Of a DNA stretch of 64,000 nucleotides, positions 1 to 10,335 are shown in pieces. Position 1 is the stretch's first letter; each line of letters opens with the position of its first letter. Under the pieces are notes generated by a model that saw only the letters and a list, made by a program, of their open reading frames with translations, searched no databases and had not been told where the DNA came from. This stretch comes from Bacillus sp. HSf4 (GTDB lineage Bacteria; Bacillota; Bacilli; Bacillales; Bacillaceae). The translations under genes were made by a program, and so were the position numbers. The stretch is from contig NZ_CP120679.1 in the NCBI RefSeq assembly GCF_029537375.1, positions 1,786,001 through 1,850,000 of the forward strand, in the 5' to 3' direction.

Positions 1-1287
1 GGAAAAGGGAAGGTAACGGAGCAAGACGTCAAAGAGATGATGCGCGAAGTCCGTTTAGCGCTCCTTGAAGCGGATGTCAACTTTAAAGTCGTCAAAGATT
101 TTGTGAAAAAGGTGAGCGAACGCGCCGTCGGTCAGGACGTTATGAAAAGCCTGACACCGGGGCAGCAGGTCATTAAAGTCGTCAAAGAAGAACTGACGGA
201 GCTGATGGGCGGTGAAGAAAGCAAAATCGCCGCGGCCAAACGTCCGCCAACCGTCATCATGATGGTCGGTCTGCAAGGGGCCGGTAAAACGACGACGACG
301 GGCAAGCTTGCCAACCTGCTTCGCAAAAAACATAACCGCAATCCGCTGCTTGTTGCGGCAGATATTTACCGTCCGGCTGCGATCAAACAGCTGGAAACGC
401 TCGGGAAGCAGCTTGACATGCCGGTGTTTTCACTGGGAGATCAGGTGAGCCCTGTCGATATTGCCAAACAGGCGATCGAAAAGGCGAAAGAAGACCATCA
501 CGACTATGTGATCATCGATACGGCGGGTCGTCTGCATATTGATGAGCAGTTGATGGATGAGCTGGAAAAGGTAAAAGAAACAGCTCAGCCGGAAGAAATC
601 TTTCTTGTCGTCGATTCGATGACAGGGCAAGACGCCGTAAATGTCGCCAAAAGCTTTAATGAACAGCTCGGCGTGACAGGCGTCATCCTGACAAAGCTTG
701 ACGGTGACACAAGAGGCGGTGCGGCTCTGTCCATCCGCGCGGTGACAAACACGCCGATCAAATTCGCCGGAATGGGCGAAAAGCTTGATGCGCTTGAACC
801 GTTTCATCCTGAACGGATGGCTTCGCGGATTCTCGGCATGGGTGACGTGCTGACCCTGATCGAAAAAGCCCAGGCCAACGTAGATGAAGAAAAGGCGAAA
901 GAGCTCGAGCAAAAAATGAAAAATATGAGCTTTACGCTTGATGACTTTTTAGAACAGCTCGGACAGGTCCGCAATATGGGACCGCTTGAAGATCTGATTC
1001 AAATGATGCCCGGCGCAGGCAAAATGAAAGGCTTGAAAAACGTCAAAGTGGACGAAAAACAGCTCATCCACGTTGAAGCGATCATCAAGTCGATGACCGG
1101 GAAAGAAAAAGCGCAGCCTGAGATCATCAACGCAAGCAGGCGCAAACGAATTGCCAAAGGAAGCGGCACATCCGTTCAGGAAGTCAACCGTCTTTTAAAG
1201 CAATTTGAAGAAATGAAAAAAATGATGAAACAAATGACAAACATGTCAAAAGGGAAGAAAAAAGGGTTTAAACTGCCCTTTATGTAA
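1..1287 (+). CDS. ffh: Signal recognition particle GTPase Ffh (5' end outside window)
   Basis: Ffh is the protein subunit of the signal recognition particle. It binds signal sequences as they emerge from the ribosome and delivers them to the membrane through the receptor FtsY. The reading frame is open from base 1, with Gly-Lys-Gly-Lys before the first visible Met at base 37, so the gene is cut by the window edge; about 18 N-terminal residues are missing compared with the 446-residue B. subtilis protein. The NG domain shows the P-loop GLQGAGKTTT, DTAGR and the TKLDG motif. The C-terminal M domain is rich in Met and Lys and ends in GKKKGFKLPFM. It heads the ribosome-maturation gene group, as in B. 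subtilis. Identification is secure. Confidence 0.98.
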   Translation, partial: GKGKVTEQDVKEMMREVRLALLEADVNFKVVKDFVKKVSERAVGQDVMKSLTPGQQVIKVVKEELTELMGGEESKIAAAKRPPTVIMMVGLQGAGKTTTTGKLANLLRKKHNRNPLLVAADIYRPAAIKQLETLGKQLDMPVFSLGDQVSPVDIAKQAIEKAKEDHHDYVIIDTAGRLHIDEQLMDELEKVKETAQPEEIFLVVDSMTGQDAVNVAKSFNEQLGVTGVILTKLDGDTRGGAALSIRAVTNTPIKFAGMGEKLDALEPFHPERMASRILGMGDVLTLIEKAQANVDEEKAKELEQKMKNMSFTLDDFLEQLGQVRNMGPLEDLIQMMPGAGKMKGLKNVKVDEKQLIHVEAIIKSMTGKEKAQPEIINASRRKRIAKGSGTSVQEVNRLLKQFEEMKKMMKQMTNMSKGKKKGFKLPFM

Positions 1288-1329
1288 ACCTGTTTTCAGA
1301 TGATAAAAAAGGTTGTTAAGAAAAAACAC

Positions 1330-1358
1330 TTTACAAACACTTTTATCATTGTTAATAT
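1330..1358 (+). promoter_or_regulatory. Sigma-A promoter for rpsP
   Basis: TTTACA (1330-1335) and TAATAT (1353-1358) are separated by 17 bp, close to the vegetative consensus, in the AT-rich gap after ffh. Transcription would start near 1365, leaving a short leader before the rpsP ribosome-binding site at 1381. No clear terminator follows ffh, so read-through from ffh is also likely. Confidence 0.7.
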
Positions 1359-1371
1359 ACTATCTTGTTGA

Positions 1372-1667
<296 letters not shown>

Positions 1668-1668
<1 letters not shown>

Positions 1669-1913
1669 TGAGTGATCTGCACTTGGAAGAGCTGATTGTA
1701 TCATTGGTCAAGCCGCTTGTGGATCACCCGGATGAGATTCAGGTATTCAGAGACGAAAGTTCCGATCGGATCATGTTCCGCCTTTCCGTCAACAAAGAGG
1801 ATACCGGCAAGATCATCGGAAAAAAAGGGCGGACTGCAAGAGCGATACGCTCCGTCGTATTTGCGGCCGGCGCACAGTCTTCTAAGAAAGTTCAACTTGA
1901 GATCGCAGACTAA
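1668..1913 (+). CDS. khpA: KH-domain RNA-binding protein KhpA (YlqC)
   Basis: This 81-residue protein is a single KH domain. The GxxG-type RNA-binding loop is visible as GKIIGKKGR near residues 47-55, preceded by an acidic N-terminal helix. KhpA family proteins bind RNA, and in other Firmicutes they pair with KhpB (Jag/EloR) and affect cell division and envelope synthesis. The ATG shares its A with the rpsP stop codon, so translation is probably coupled. A terminator hairpin follows directly. The family call is firm; the physiological role in this organism is inferred from relatives. Confidence 0.93.
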
Positions 1914-1943
1914 GGGGAGAGGGTGAAAACCTCCCCCTTTTTT
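1914..1943 (+). terminator. Intrinsic terminator after khpA
   Basis: GGGGAGAGG pairs with CCTCCCCC with one bulged A and a short A-rich loop, followed by a run of T from 1938. It begins right after the khpA stop codon. It probably terminates only part of the transcripts, because ylqD-rimM-trmD continue on the same strand with no obvious promoter between. Confidence 0.75.
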
Positions 1944-2028
1944 ATCATGAGAGAAAATGAGAAACAAATGAACGATTCCAATTCTTCAAGCGGGAAGGAA
2001 AAATCACGGGACAGTAGGTGATGATGCC

Positions 2029-2415
2029 ATGCAAATTATCCAACGTGTTACCGTCATGCAGGTTTTAACCGAAAACAGCAAGAAAAAACTGCTGACTGCT
2101 TTTGAAGAAAGAAAGGAAATGCTTGAGCGCGAATGCAACCAGCTTTATTTCCAGCTGAGAAAACACGAAAAGGAACATCACAACCCGGCAGCAGCTGAAT
2201 CATTTAAAAAAGAAATTGAAAAACGCCAGGACAAAATCAAAATGATCGTTTTTCAAATCAATCAAATTCACACGCTCCCGTTGGGCAGTGAAGTAAAAGA
2301 GAAAGAAATCGATGCTCTGCTCGACATTGAAGTCGGTGACAATTGGCATGATATGACAGCAGGAAAAACAATCGTGATTAAAGACGGGATCGTCATTGAA
2401 ATTCGTCCGAGGTGA
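2029..2415 (+). CDS. ylqD: YlqD family protein, function unknown
   Basis: This 128-residue protein matches Bacillus YlqD in sequence and position between khpA and rimM. The first 90 or so residues are charged and strongly helical (heptad-like Leu/Lys/Glu pattern, roughly residues 15-85), suggesting a coiled coil. The last 40 residues are beta-rich and end in [11 protein letters not shown]. There is no signal peptide, membrane segment or catalytic motif. Its constant place beside ribosome-maturation genes suggests a translation-related role, but that is inference. The start ATG follows a weak AGTAGGTGATG stretch. Confidence 0.9.
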   Translation: MQIIQRVTVMQVLTENSKKKLLTAFEERKEMLERECNQLYFQLRKHEKEHHNPAAAESFKKEIEKRQDKIKMIVFQINQIHTLPLGSEVKEKEIDALLDIEVGDNWHDMTAGKTIVIKDGIVIEIRPR

Positions 2416-2419
2416 AGAC

Positions 2420-2944
2420 ATGGAAAAACGATGGTTTAATGTAGGGAAAATTGTCAATACTCATGGAGTAAAAGGGGAAGTCCGCGTCATTTCCAGAACC
2501 GATTTTCCGGAGGAACGGTACAAGTCCGGAAACACGCTTTACCTGTTCATGGAGGGAAAAGAGGAACCCGTTCAGGCAACGGTGAGCGCACACAGGCTTC
2601 ATAAACAATTTCATCTCTTGCAATTTAAAGAAGTCGAGACACTAACGGAAGCGGAAAAGCTCAAAAATGCCCTGATTAAAGTTCCCGAAGACCAATTAGG
2701 CCAATTGGCGAAAGACGAGTTCTACTTTCATGAAATCATCGGCTGTGACGTTTTTTCAGAAGACGGGGACGAAATCGGCAAGGTCAAAGAAATTTTAACG
2801 CCGGGCGCCAATGATGTCTGGGTGGTGGGCAGACCGGGGAAAAAAGACGTGCTCATCCCTTATATCGATGCCGTCGTCAAAGACATTAACGTGGAAGATA
2901 AAACGATCAAGATTCATATCATGGAAGGACTACTTGACGAATGA
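2420..2944 (+). CDS. rimM: 16S rRNA processing protein RimM
   Basis: RimM is a 30S assembly factor that helps the head domain of 16S rRNA mature and binds S19. The 174-residue product begins [20 protein letters not shown], typical of the N-terminal RimM domain, and has a C-terminal PRC barrel (about residues 95-170) with GANDVWVV and IPYIDAVV. An in-frame ATG at 2396 would add eight residues, but GAGGTGA at 2409-2415 lies at normal distance only from 2420, so the shorter start is preferred. The last codons overlap trmD by ATGA, as in many bacteria. Confidence 0.96.
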   Translation: MEKRWFNVGKIVNTHGVKGEVRVISRTDFPEERYKSGNTLYLFMEGKEEPVQATVSAHRLHKQFHLLQFKEVETLTEAEKLKNALIKVPEDQLGQLAKDEFYFHEIIGCDVFSEDGDEIGKVKEILTPGANDVWVVGRPGKKDVLIPYIDAVVKDINVEDKTIKIHIMEGLLDE

Positions 2945-3672
2945 GAATTGATTTTTTAACGCTTTTTCCGGAAATGTTTGAAGGTGTCCTCGGCTCATCC
3001 ATTCTGCAGAAGGCCCAGGACAAGAACGCCGTCCGTTTTCGCGTGGTCAACTTCCGGGCGTATTCCGACAATAAGCATCAGACAGTGGATGATTATCCGT
3101 ACGGCGGGGGTGCGGGCATGGTATTGAAGCCGCAGCCTGTCTTTGATGCGGTTGAAAAACTGACCGCTGAAGCCGGGGGATCTCCAAGGATCATTCTTGT
3201 CTGCCCTCAAGGGGAGCGCTATACGCAAAGGAAAGCGGAAGAGCTCGCAAAAGAAGACCATATAATGTTTATTTGCGGCCATTATGAAGGATATGACGAA
3301 CGGATCAGAGAACACCTTTCAACAGATGAGATTTCCATCGGAGACTTTGTGCTGACAGGCGGAGAGCTCCCGGCGATGATGATTGCCGACAGCGTTGTGA
3401 GACTGTTACCGGGTGTTCTCGGCAAGGAAGAATCACACCTAGAAGATTCCTTCAGCACCGGACTGCTCGAACATCCTCACTACACGCGGCCTGCGGATTA
3501 TAAAGGCTTGAAGGTGCCGGAAGTGCTGACATCCGGAAACCATGCGAAGATCAACGAATGGAGACGGAAAGAGTCGCTCAAACGGACCTTCTTCAGGCGG
3601 CCCGACCTTCTGGAAAACTATCCTTTAACAGATGAAGAAAGAAAATGGATTTCTGAATGGGAAAACCGATAG
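2941..3672 (+). CDS. trmD: tRNA (guanine-N1-)-methyltransferase TrmD
   Basis: TrmD transfers a methyl group from S-adenosylmethionine to G37, next to the anticodon in a subset of tRNAs, which prevents +1 frameshifting. The 243-residue product begins [13 protein letters not shown]. Its SPOUT trefoil-knot S-adenosylmethionine site is visible around residues 110-150 ([21 protein letters not shown]). The C-terminal domain has the expected FFRRPDLL segment. It overlaps rimM by four bases and is followed by a new promoter for rplS. Confidence 0.97.
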   Translation: MRIDFLTLFPEMFEGVLGSSILQKAQDKNAVRFRVVNFRAYSDNKHQTVDDYPYGGGAGMVLKPQPVFDAVEKLTAEAGGSPRIILVCPQGERYTQRKAEELAKEDHIMFICGHYEGYDERIREHLSTDEISIGDFVLTGGELPAMMIADSVVRLLPGVLGKEESHLEDSFSTGLLEHPHYTRPADYKGLKVPEVLTSGNHAKINEWRRKESLKRTFFRRPDLLENYPLTDEERKWISEWENR

Positions 3673-3678
3673 ATTCTA

Positions 3679-4157
<479 letters not shown>

Positions 4158-4169
4158 TGATAGCGAACG

Positions 4170-4204
4170 AAAAGAGCTTGTTAGCCATAACAAGCTCTTT
4201 TTTT
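4170..4204 (+). terminator. Intrinsic terminator after rplS
   Basis: A perfect 12-bp stem, AAAGAGCTTGTT (4171-4182) with AACAAGCTCTTT (4189-4200), has a 6-nt loop and ends in seven T. Confidence 0.93.
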
Positions 4205-4271
4205 GTAAAAGAAGAATAATTGCAGCAAACCATTAAAAGAATAGCAATAACAGAAAGAAGGTGTCCATCAC

Positions 4272-5123
4272 ATGGTAATCCAATGGTTTCCCGGGCATAT
4301 GGCCAAAGCAAGGCGGGAAGTGACGGAAAAACTCAAGCTGATCGACATTGTGTACGAACTGGTCGATGCCAGAATTCCGATGTCTTCCAGAAATCCGATG
4401 ATCGAAGACATATTGAAAAACAAGCCGAGAATCATGCTCCTCAACAAAGCGGATAAAGCGGACTCCTCCGTGACAAAGGCTTGGAAGCAGCACTTTGAAA
4501 AAGACGGAATTCCTTCCCTCGCCATCAACTCGGTCAACGGACAGGGACTCAATCAAATTCTTCCTGCATCAAAAGAGCTGCTGAAAGAAAAGTTTGATAA
4601 AATGAAGGCAAAAGGTGTAAAACCGCGCGCGATCAGAGCATTGATCGTCGGTATTCCAAACGTCGGCAAATCAACCTTAATCAATCGGCTCGCGAAAAAA
4701 AACATCGCCAAAACCGGCGACAGACCCGGGATCACAACGGCGCAGCAATGGGTGAAAGTCGGAAAAGAGCTTGAGCTTCTCGACACGCCGGGGATTTTAT
4801 GGCCGAAGTTTGAGGACGAGCTTGTCGGGCTGAGGCTTGCGGCAACAGGCGCGATAAAAGATTCGATTATCAACTTGCAGGATGTCGCCGTCTACGGTTT
4901 GCGCTTTTTGGAAGGGAACTATCCCGAGCGCTTAAAAAAGCGTTATGACTTGGAGGAAATTCCCGAGGAGATCGCAGCGCTTTTTGATGAGATCGGAAAA
5001 AAACGCGGCTGTCTGATGGCGGGAGGCGCCATTGATTATGACAAAACGACAGAAGTGATCATTCGCGATATCCGCACGGAGAAGTTCGGCCCGCTTTCTT
5101 TTGAAAAGCCGGAAGACATGTAA
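4272..5123 (+). CDS. rbgA: Ribosome biogenesis GTPase RbgA (YlqF)
   Basis: RbgA is an essential GTPase in B. subtilis that acts late in 50S assembly, before proteins such as L16 join. The 283-residue product shows the circularly permuted order of its family: the G4 motif NKAD comes first (near residue 58), then the G1 P-loop GIPNVGKST (near 130), then the G3 DTPG (near 175). The C-terminal region is the RNA-binding ANTAR-like domain. The N-terminus [15 protein letters not shown] is typical. An RNase HII gene follows, as in B. subtilis. Confidence 0.96.
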   Translation: MVIQWFPGHMAKARREVTEKLKLIDIVYELVDARIPMSSRNPMIEDILKNKPRIMLLNKADKADSSVTKAWKQHFEKDGIPSLAINSVNGQGLNQILPASKELLKEKFDKMKAKGVKPRAIRALIVGIPNVGKSTLINRLAKKNIAKTGDRPGITTAQQWVKVGKELELLDTPGILWPKFEDELVGLRLAATGAIKDSIINLQDVAVYGLRFLEGNYPERLKKRYDLEEIPEEIAALFDEIGKKRGCLMAGGAIDYDKTTEVIIRDIRTEKFGPLSFEKPEDM

Positions 5124-5199
5124 AGGCGCGCTTTCCTCGGAAGCGGGTCTTTATTTTTGAAGCGGAAGCGCCGATAAGAAAACTAGGGGAGAAGAGATA

Positions 5200-5973
5200 G
5201 TGAAACCATTAACCGTAAAAGAAATAAAAGAACATCTTCAAACGGTGAAAGATGAAAAAGACCCTTTTATCGAGCAGTGTAAAAAGGATGAGCGGAAGAG
5301 CGTACAAACGCTTATTACCGCATGGCTGAAGAAAAATGAGAGACTTTTGGCCATGCGGGAAGAGTGGCGGATGATGACGTCTTTTGAAAGATCGCTCAGA
5401 GAACGCGGCTTTCAATGGATCGCCGGAATCGACGAAGCCGGAAGAGGCCCGCTGGCGGGGCCGGTCGTCGCCGCCGCCGTCATCTTAAAAGAAGACTGTG
5501 AAATGTTGGGACTGACGGATTCGAAAAAGCTGTCAAAGCAAAAAAGAGAAGACTACTATTCATATATTATGGAAGAAGCGCTCGCTGTCGGCATCGGAAT
5601 TGCGGATGCTGGAGAGATCGATGAGCTGAATATTTATGAGGCGTCTAAAGCGGCGATGGTCAAAGCGGTCGAGGCGCTTGCCGCCACCGCCACACCTGAT
5701 TATCTTCTGATTGACGCCATGTCGCTTCCTATACATACAAAACAGTCATCGATCATCAAAGGAGATGCAAAGAGCGCATCGATCGCAGCGGGTGCATGCA
5801 TCGCCAAAGTGACGAGAGACAGGCTGATGGATGAATATGCTGAAAAGTATCCGCTCTACGGGTTTGACAAGCATAAAGGCTACGGGACAAAGGAGCATCT
5901 CGCAGCCCTTGCCAAATACGGACCGTCACCGATTCACCGAAGATCGTTCGCCCCTGTTAAAGACTATCAATAA
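5200..5973 (+). CDS. rnhB: Ribonuclease HII
   Basis: RNase HII removes single ribonucleotides from DNA and RNA from RNA-DNA hybrids. The 257-residue product starts with GTG after GGGGAGAAGAG. Catalytic carboxylates are visible in IDEAGRGPLAGP (near residues 77-88), LTDSKKLS and LIDAM (near residue 170). The first 70 residues form the extra N-terminal helical region of the Bacillus enzyme. HKGYGTKEHL near the C-terminus is a family signature. Confidence 0.96.
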   Translation: MKPLTVKEIKEHLQTVKDEKDPFIEQCKKDERKSVQTLITAWLKKNERLLAMREEWRMMTSFERSLRERGFQWIAGIDEAGRGPLAGPVVAAAVILKEDCEMLGLTDSKKLSKQKREDYYSYIMEEALAVGIGIADAGEIDELNIYEASKAAMVKAVEALAATATPDYLLIDAMSLPIHTKQSSIIKGDAKSASIAAGACIAKVTRDRLMDEYAEKYPLYGFDKHKGYGTKEHLAALAKYGPSPIHRRSFAPVKDYQ

Positions 5974-5997
5974 GTTCCCGGGGGGAGAAGGACTTTG

Positions 5998-7704
5998 ATG
6001 ATGCTGAATGATATACAAAACAGCCTGGCCAAACAATTGGAACAATCGGAATCTCTCCAGCGGATCAGCGGAACAGAGACGAACCAGAAAAGGCTGGTAC
6101 TCGGCAAAGTGCTCCGCTTCATCAGCGAGCAGTTCGCCGAAATCCAAATCGGCGATGCGAAATGGCAGGGAAAACTTGAAGCGCCGCTTAAAGCGGGTGC
6201 ACACTACTGGTTTTCATACGAAAAAAAATCGGGCGATCCGACCGGCCGTCTTCAGGTTGTAGAAGCGTTTGACAAAAATCCGAAGACGGTGCAGGATGCC
6301 GCCCTCAAGCTGTTAAACGGGCTCTCTTTGAAAAAAACAAAAGAAGCAGTATTTTTGATCTCGGCTCTGTTAAAAGAGCAGCAGCCGATTAAAGAAAACG
6401 ATGTGAAGGCTGCCATCAAATGGCTTGAACATCTGCCGAAGTCAGACGCCCAAAAAGGAACCGATGCCGTCATGTTTGCGCTCAAGCGCGAGCTTCCCGT
6501 CCATCCGGGCGTCCTTGATTCGATTTTGGCCGTCAAAAGCCCCGTTCCGTTCAATCAGCAGATTGCCAAGACGCTGCAAATGATCAATAACGACCCTGCG
6601 TCATCGGCAAGTATGGAAAAGCTGAAACAGGCGCTTTTGCCGATTTTAAATGCCGAGACTGAAGTGCATGCCGAAAAGCTGATTCAGATGCTCAGCGGAC
6701 AGGTCGAACAAGCCGGAAAAGAGCAGCAGACGCTTCAGCCACTCAGGAAGCAAGAATCGGCAGAGCTGGGGTTTTCCCAGCCGAAACCGGCAGCCGAAAT
6801 CAAGATCCATCCGGGCGCCTCCGGATACGAAACGAAAGGAGCCCTGCCGAAAGCGCAGGTGATCGAACCGGAGGCTGCAAAAGAGCTGCTTGCAAAATTG
6901 GCCTCTTTAGCAGAACGAAACGGCACACTTCCGGTCAAAGAGGCGGCCAGCTGGATCAAATCGCTGGAAACGCGGGAGCCTGTGCCGGCTCAAGCCGGTT
7001 TGGAAGTTTTAACGAAAAAAGAAACAGAAGCGCTCAAGCAGATCGTCAGAGAATCAGCACCCCTCATGACAACGAAAGCAGATGCACTCGCCGTTCTGCT
7101 CAAGATGAAAACCCTTTTGGGTGTCAAAGACGAGCTGTCTTTTGTAAAAGCGATCGAAAACGGAGGCGCGCCAAAAGATCAAGGGCTGCATTCCCTTAAG
7201 CTTGTACTCAATGAAATCAGGCACTCGACAGACCTTCCGGCACCCGTCAAACAGGAGGCTGAGCAAATGTTTCACCGCTTAAACGGGCAGCTGATTTTAC
7301 AGAACGAGCAGCCCGCTCAAAGCCAGCTTTTTCTTTCATATCCGCTGTTTTCAAAAAACGGTGTACAAGATTTAACGGTATTCTTGAAAGGGAAGAAGAA
7401 AGAAGATGGGAAAATCGACCCGTCCCAATGCCGTCTCATGTTTTACCTTCAATTGGAGGCGCTGGAGGAGACGATAGTCGATTGCTTTATTCAAAAAAAC
7501 GTCATGACGCTTACGGTTGAGACCGGCTTTGATATCGGCCCTCTTGTCGAGCCGCTCGTTCCCTCATTAAAAGAAAACCTGAAAAACCTTGGCTACAGCC
7601 TGACAGGCGTCACCGCGAAAAAGCGGGAGGCGATCGAGATCGCTCCGTTTTTGGAAAGCCAGTTTGAACAAGCGGCAGAAAGCGCGGTGGATGTAAAAAT
7701 ATGA
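5998..7704 (+). CDS. ylqG: YlqG, large FliK-like hypothetical protein
   Basis: This is a hydrophilic, Gln/Lys/Glu-rich protein of about 568 residues with no signal peptide or membrane segment. The last 110 or so residues (LFLSYPLFSKNGVQDL through the C-terminus) look like the C-terminal domain of flagellar hook-length protein FliK: beta strands with QLEALEETIVDCF and VTLTVETG-type patterns. The rest is low in recognisable motifs. It overlaps ylqH, an FlhB C-terminal homologue, by four bases, the same partner type FliK has in flagellar export. Starts at TTG 5995, ATG 5998 and ATG 6001 are all possible behind GGGGGAGAAGG. Function is not established; a role in export switching is inference. Confidence 0.82.
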   Translation: MMLNDIQNSLAKQLEQSESLQRISGTETNQKRLVLGKVLRFISEQFAEIQIGDAKWQGKLEAPLKAGAHYWFSYEKKSGDPTGRLQVVEAFDKNPKTVQDAALKLLNGLSLKKTKEAVFLISALLKEQQPIKENDVKAAIKWLEHLPKSDAQKGTDAVMFALKRELPVHPGVLDSILAVKSPVPFNQQIAKTLQMINNDPASSASMEKLKQALLPILNAETEVHAEKLIQMLSGQVEQAGKEQQTLQPLRKQESAELGFSQPKPAAEIKIHPGASGYETKGALPKAQVIEPEAAKELLAKLASLAERNGTLPVKEAASWIKSLETREPVPAQAGLEVLTKKETEALKQIVRESAPLMTTKADALAVLLKMKTLLGVKDELSFVKAIENGGAPKDQGLHSLKLVLNEIRHSTDLPAPVKQEAEQMFHRLNGQLILQNEQPAQSQLFLSYPLFSKNGVQDLTVFLKGKKKEDGKIDPSQCRLMFYLQLEALEETIVDCFIQKNVMTLTVETGFDIGPLVEPLVPSLKENLKNLGYSLTGVTAKKREAIEIAPFLESQFEQAAESAVDVKI

Positions 7705-7982
7705 AGGAATCCGCTCCATTAAGAAAAGCCGTTGCCCTGCACTATGACGAAATGAAAGACAAAGCGCCGAAAGTGGTGGCCAAAGGCTCCGGCTATACAG
7801 CTGAAAAGATCATTGAAGAGGCGCAGAAAGCGGGAGTCCCGATACAGGAAGACCCGACTCTTGTCGAATTGATGCGCCATCTGGAGCTTGACGATCATAT
7901 TCCAGAAGAGCTGTATGAGATCGTCGCCGAGATTTTTTCATTTATCTATACACTTGATGATAGGATGAAAAACAGAGAATGA
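7701..7982 (+). CDS. ylqH: FlhB C-terminal domain homologue (FlhX-like, YlqH)
   Basis: The 93-residue product aligns along its length with the cytoplasmic domain of FlhB encoded at 34309-35388 in this window: RKAVALHYDE against HYAIALKYDE, KAPKVVAKG against DAPFIIAKG, and IPEELYEIVAEIFSFIY against VPEEFFKAVAEILAYVY. It starts right after where FlhB carries its NPTH self-cleavage site, which YlqH lacks, so it resembles the free FlhB-C fragment. Such proteins (FlhX in Helicobacter) can replace the FlhB C-terminal fragment. It overlaps ylqG by ATGA, and its stop codon lies inside a terminator stem. Confidence 0.93.
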   Translation: MKESAPLRKAVALHYDEMKDKAPKVVAKGSGYTAEKIIEEAQKAGVPIQEDPTLVELMRHLELDDHIPEELYEIVAEIFSFIYTLDDRMKNRE

Positions 7983-8008
7983 CCTTTTAAAAAAGGCATT
8001 CTCTTTAT
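7974..8008 (+). terminator. Intrinsic terminator after ylqH
   Basis: AGAGAATG (7974-7981) pairs with CATTCTCT (7997-8004), extended by CCTTTT/AAAAGG, then a T/A-rich tail. The stem includes the ylqH stop codon. Confidence 0.85.
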
Positions 8009-8077
8009 TAATTTTATATTTTTAATAAAATAAAAGTTTGAATGTTTAGAAGGATTTTACGATTTCTCATCGAAACC

Positions 8078-8106
8078 TAGACAATCGATCTATGATTATA
8101 TAAAAT
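8078..8106 (+). promoter_or_regulatory. Sigma-A promoter for sucCD
   Basis: TAGACA (8078-8083) and TAAAAT (8101-8106) are 17 bp apart in the AT-rich gap between the ylqH terminator and sucC. Transcription would start near 8113, giving a leader of about 45 nt. The rest of the 7983-8156 gap shows no gene. Confidence 0.6.
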
Positions 8107-8120
8107 GAAAGCGCAGTCTA
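8105..8120 (+). promoter_or_regulatory. Candidate CcpA (cre) site over the sucCD start
   Basis: ATGAAAGCGCAGTCTA matches the degenerate cre pattern WTGNNARCGNWWWCAW at all but two positions. It overlaps the end of the -10 box and the predicted start, a typical position for CcpA repression. This is a pattern match only. Confidence 0.4.
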
Positions 8121-8156
8121 TTTTTATTTTTGCTACATAAGTTAGGAGGATGGGAA

Positions 8157-9317
8157 ATGAATATCCATGAGTACCAAGGGAAAGAGGTCCTCAGAAAGTA
8201 CGGAGTGGCTGTTCCGGAAGGTAAAGTGGCTTTTACAGCAGATGAAGCGGTCAAGGCGGCGGAAGCGCTGTCAAGCTCGGTTTTTGTCGTGAAAGCTCAA
8301 ATTCACGCGGGCGGCCGAGGCAAAGCAGGCGGGGTAAAAATTGCAAAATCAAAAGACGAAGTGAAAGCCTATGCGGAAGAACTGCTGGGGAAAACGCTCG
8401 TCACACATCAGACGGGTCCTGAAGGCCGAGAAATTAAACGCTTACTTATTGAAGAAGGCTGCGATATTAAAAAGGAATACTATGTCGGTCTTGTCCTCGA
8501 CAGAGCGACTTCCCGGATCGTGCTGATGGCTTCTGAAGAAGGCGGAACAGAGATTGAAGAAGTCGCCGCCAAGACGCCGGAAAAAATCGTCAAAGAAGTA
8601 ATCGACCCGGCTGTCGGGCTGCAAAGCTATCAAGCGAGAAAAATCGCTTTCGCCATCAATATTCCAAAAGAACTGATCGGCCAAGCCGTTAAATTTATGA
8701 TGGGCTTATACAATGCCTTTGTTGAAAAAGACTGTTCCATTGCTGAAATCAACCCGCTCGTCGTCACAGGGGACGGGAAAGTGATGGCGCTCGACGCCAA
8801 GCTGAACTTTGACAGCAATGCGTTATACAGACAGAAAGACATCCTGGAATTCAGAGATCTTGATGAAGAAGATCCTAAGGAAATTGAAGCATCCAAGTAT
8901 GATTTAAGCTATATTTCACTCGATGGAAACATCGGCTGCATGGTAAACGGAGCGGGACTTGCGATGTCGACCATGGACATTATTAAACATTACGGAGGGG
9001 AACCGGCCAACTTCCTTGACGTTGGAGGCGGCGCAACAGCTGAAAAGGTAACGGAAGCGTTCAAGATCATTTTATCCGATCAAAACGTCAAAGGGATCTT
9101 TGTCAATATTTTCGGAGGCATCATGAAGTGTGACGTCATTGCCGAAGGTGTTGTTGAAGCGACGAAACAAGTCGGTCTGACACTGCCGCTTGTCGTTCGT
9201 TTGGAAGGAACAAATGTCGATCTCGGCAAAAAGATCCTCGATGATTCAGGGCTCAATATTACGTCTGCGGAATCAATGGCTGACGGCGCGCAGAAAATCG
9301 TATCCTTAGTGAAGTAA
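8157..9317 (+). CDS. sucC: Succinyl-CoA synthetase (ADP-forming), beta subunit
   Basis: SucC, with SucD, converts succinyl-CoA to succinate while making a nucleoside triphosphate, a step of the TCA cycle. The 386-residue product begins [16 protein letters not shown] and has an ATP-grasp domain (about residues 5-240: [24 protein letters not shown]) and a C-terminal CoA-ligase domain with LDVGGGA and [18 protein letters not shown] at 8143-8152 fixes the start; an in-frame ATG at 8130 has no such site. sucD follows after 18 bp. Confidence 0.98.
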   Translation: MNIHEYQGKEVLRKYGVAVPEGKVAFTADEAVKAAEALSSSVFVVKAQIHAGGRGKAGGVKIAKSKDEVKAYAEELLGKTLVTHQTGPEGREIKRLLIEEGCDIKKEYYVGLVLDRATSRIVLMASEEGGTEIEEVAAKTPEKIVKEVIDPAVGLQSYQARKIAFAINIPKELIGQAVKFMMGLYNAFVEKDCSIAEINPLVVTGDGKVMALDAKLNFDSNALYRQKDILEFRDLDEEDPKEIEASKYDLSYISLDGNIGCMVNGAGLAMSTMDIIKHYGGEPANFLDVGGGATAEKVTEAFKIILSDQNVKGIFVNIFGGIMKCDVIAEGVVEATKQVGLTLPLVVRLEGTNVDLGKKILDDSGLNITSAESMADGAQKIVSLVK

Positions 9318-9335
9318 GAAAGGCAGGGGACCAAA

Positions 9336-10238
9336 ATGAGCGTATTTATTAATAAAGACACAAAAGTCATTGTTCAGGGGATAACAGGTTCAACAGCTTT
9401 GTTTCATACAAAGCAGATGCTTGAATACGGCACGAAAATCGTCGGCGGCGTGACACCTGGAAAAGGAGGAACAGAGGTTGAAGGTGTTCCTGTGTTCAAT
9501 ACGGTGGAAGACGCGGTGAAAGCGACGGGAGCGAATGCATCTGTTATTTATGTGCCGGCAGCTTTTGCGGCAGATGCGATCATGGAGGCGACAGATGCAG
9601 AGCTTGATCTCGTCATCTGCATTACCGAGCATATTCCGGTGCTTGACATGGTAAAAGTAAAAAGATATATGGAAGGCAAGAAAACGCGTCTTGTCGGTCC
9701 GAACTGTCCTGGGGTCATCACGCCTGAGGAATGCAAAATCGGCATCATGCCGGGCTACATCCATAAAAAAGGTCATGTCGGTGTTGTGTCGCGGTCAGGA
9801 ACCCTTACATATGAAGCGGTTCATCAGCTTTCTGAGGCTGGAGTCGGGCAATCGACGGCAGTCGGCATCGGCGGAGACCCTGTGAACGGAACGAACTTCA
9901 TCGATGTGTTAAAAGCGTTTAATGAAGATCCTGAGACGCATGCCGTCATCATGATCGGCGAAATCGGCGGAACGGCTGAAGAGGAAGCGGCGGAATGGAT
10001 CAAAGCGAATATGACCAAGCCTGTCGTCGGCTTCATCGGCGGAAAAACGGCGCCTCCAGGGAAACGTATGGGCCACGCCGGCGCCATCATTTCCGGAGGA
10101 AAAGGCACGGCTGAGGAAAAAATTAAAACGATGAACGCCTGCGGAATCGAAGTCGCAGAAACACCTTCAGTGATGGGGGAAACCCTTATCAAAGTTTTAA
10201 AAGAAAAAGGTCTTTATGAAGCATGTAAAACACATTGA
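9336..10238 (+). CDS. sucD: Succinyl-CoA synthetase, alpha subunit
   Basis: SucD binds CoA and carries the phosphohistidine of the enzyme. The 300-residue product begins [20 protein letters not shown], the CoA-binding Rossmann fold. The active-site His is in [14 protein letters not shown] near residue 247. [16 protein letters not shown] is also visible. It is cotranscribed with sucC and closed by a terminator. Confidence 0.98.
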   Translation: MSVFINKDTKVIVQGITGSTALFHTKQMLEYGTKIVGGVTPGKGGTEVEGVPVFNTVEDAVKATGANASVIYVPAAFAADAIMEATDAELDLVICITEHIPVLDMVKVKRYMEGKKTRLVGPNCPGVITPEECKIGIMPGYIHKKGHVGVVSRSGTLTYEAVHQLSEAGVGQSTAVGIGGDPVNGTNFIDVLKAFNEDPETHAVIMIGEIGGTAEEEAAEWIKANMTKPVVGFIGGKTAPPGKRMGHAGAIISGGKGTAEEKIKTMNACGIEVAETPSVMGETLIKVLKEKGLYEACKTH

Positions 10239-10250
10239 TCTTCATGACTT

Positions 10251-10286
10251 GAGGGAATAGGCCAAACGGTCTATCCCTCCTTTTTA
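10251..10286 (+). terminator. Intrinsic terminator after sucD
   Basis: GAGGGAATAG (10251-10260) pairs with CTATCCCTC (10271-10279) with one bulged A, then TTTTTA. Confidence 0.85.
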
Positions 10287-10335
10287 TCCTGATGATTTAT
10301 GTTTTCGGAAAAATCAATATATGGAGGACTCTTGA

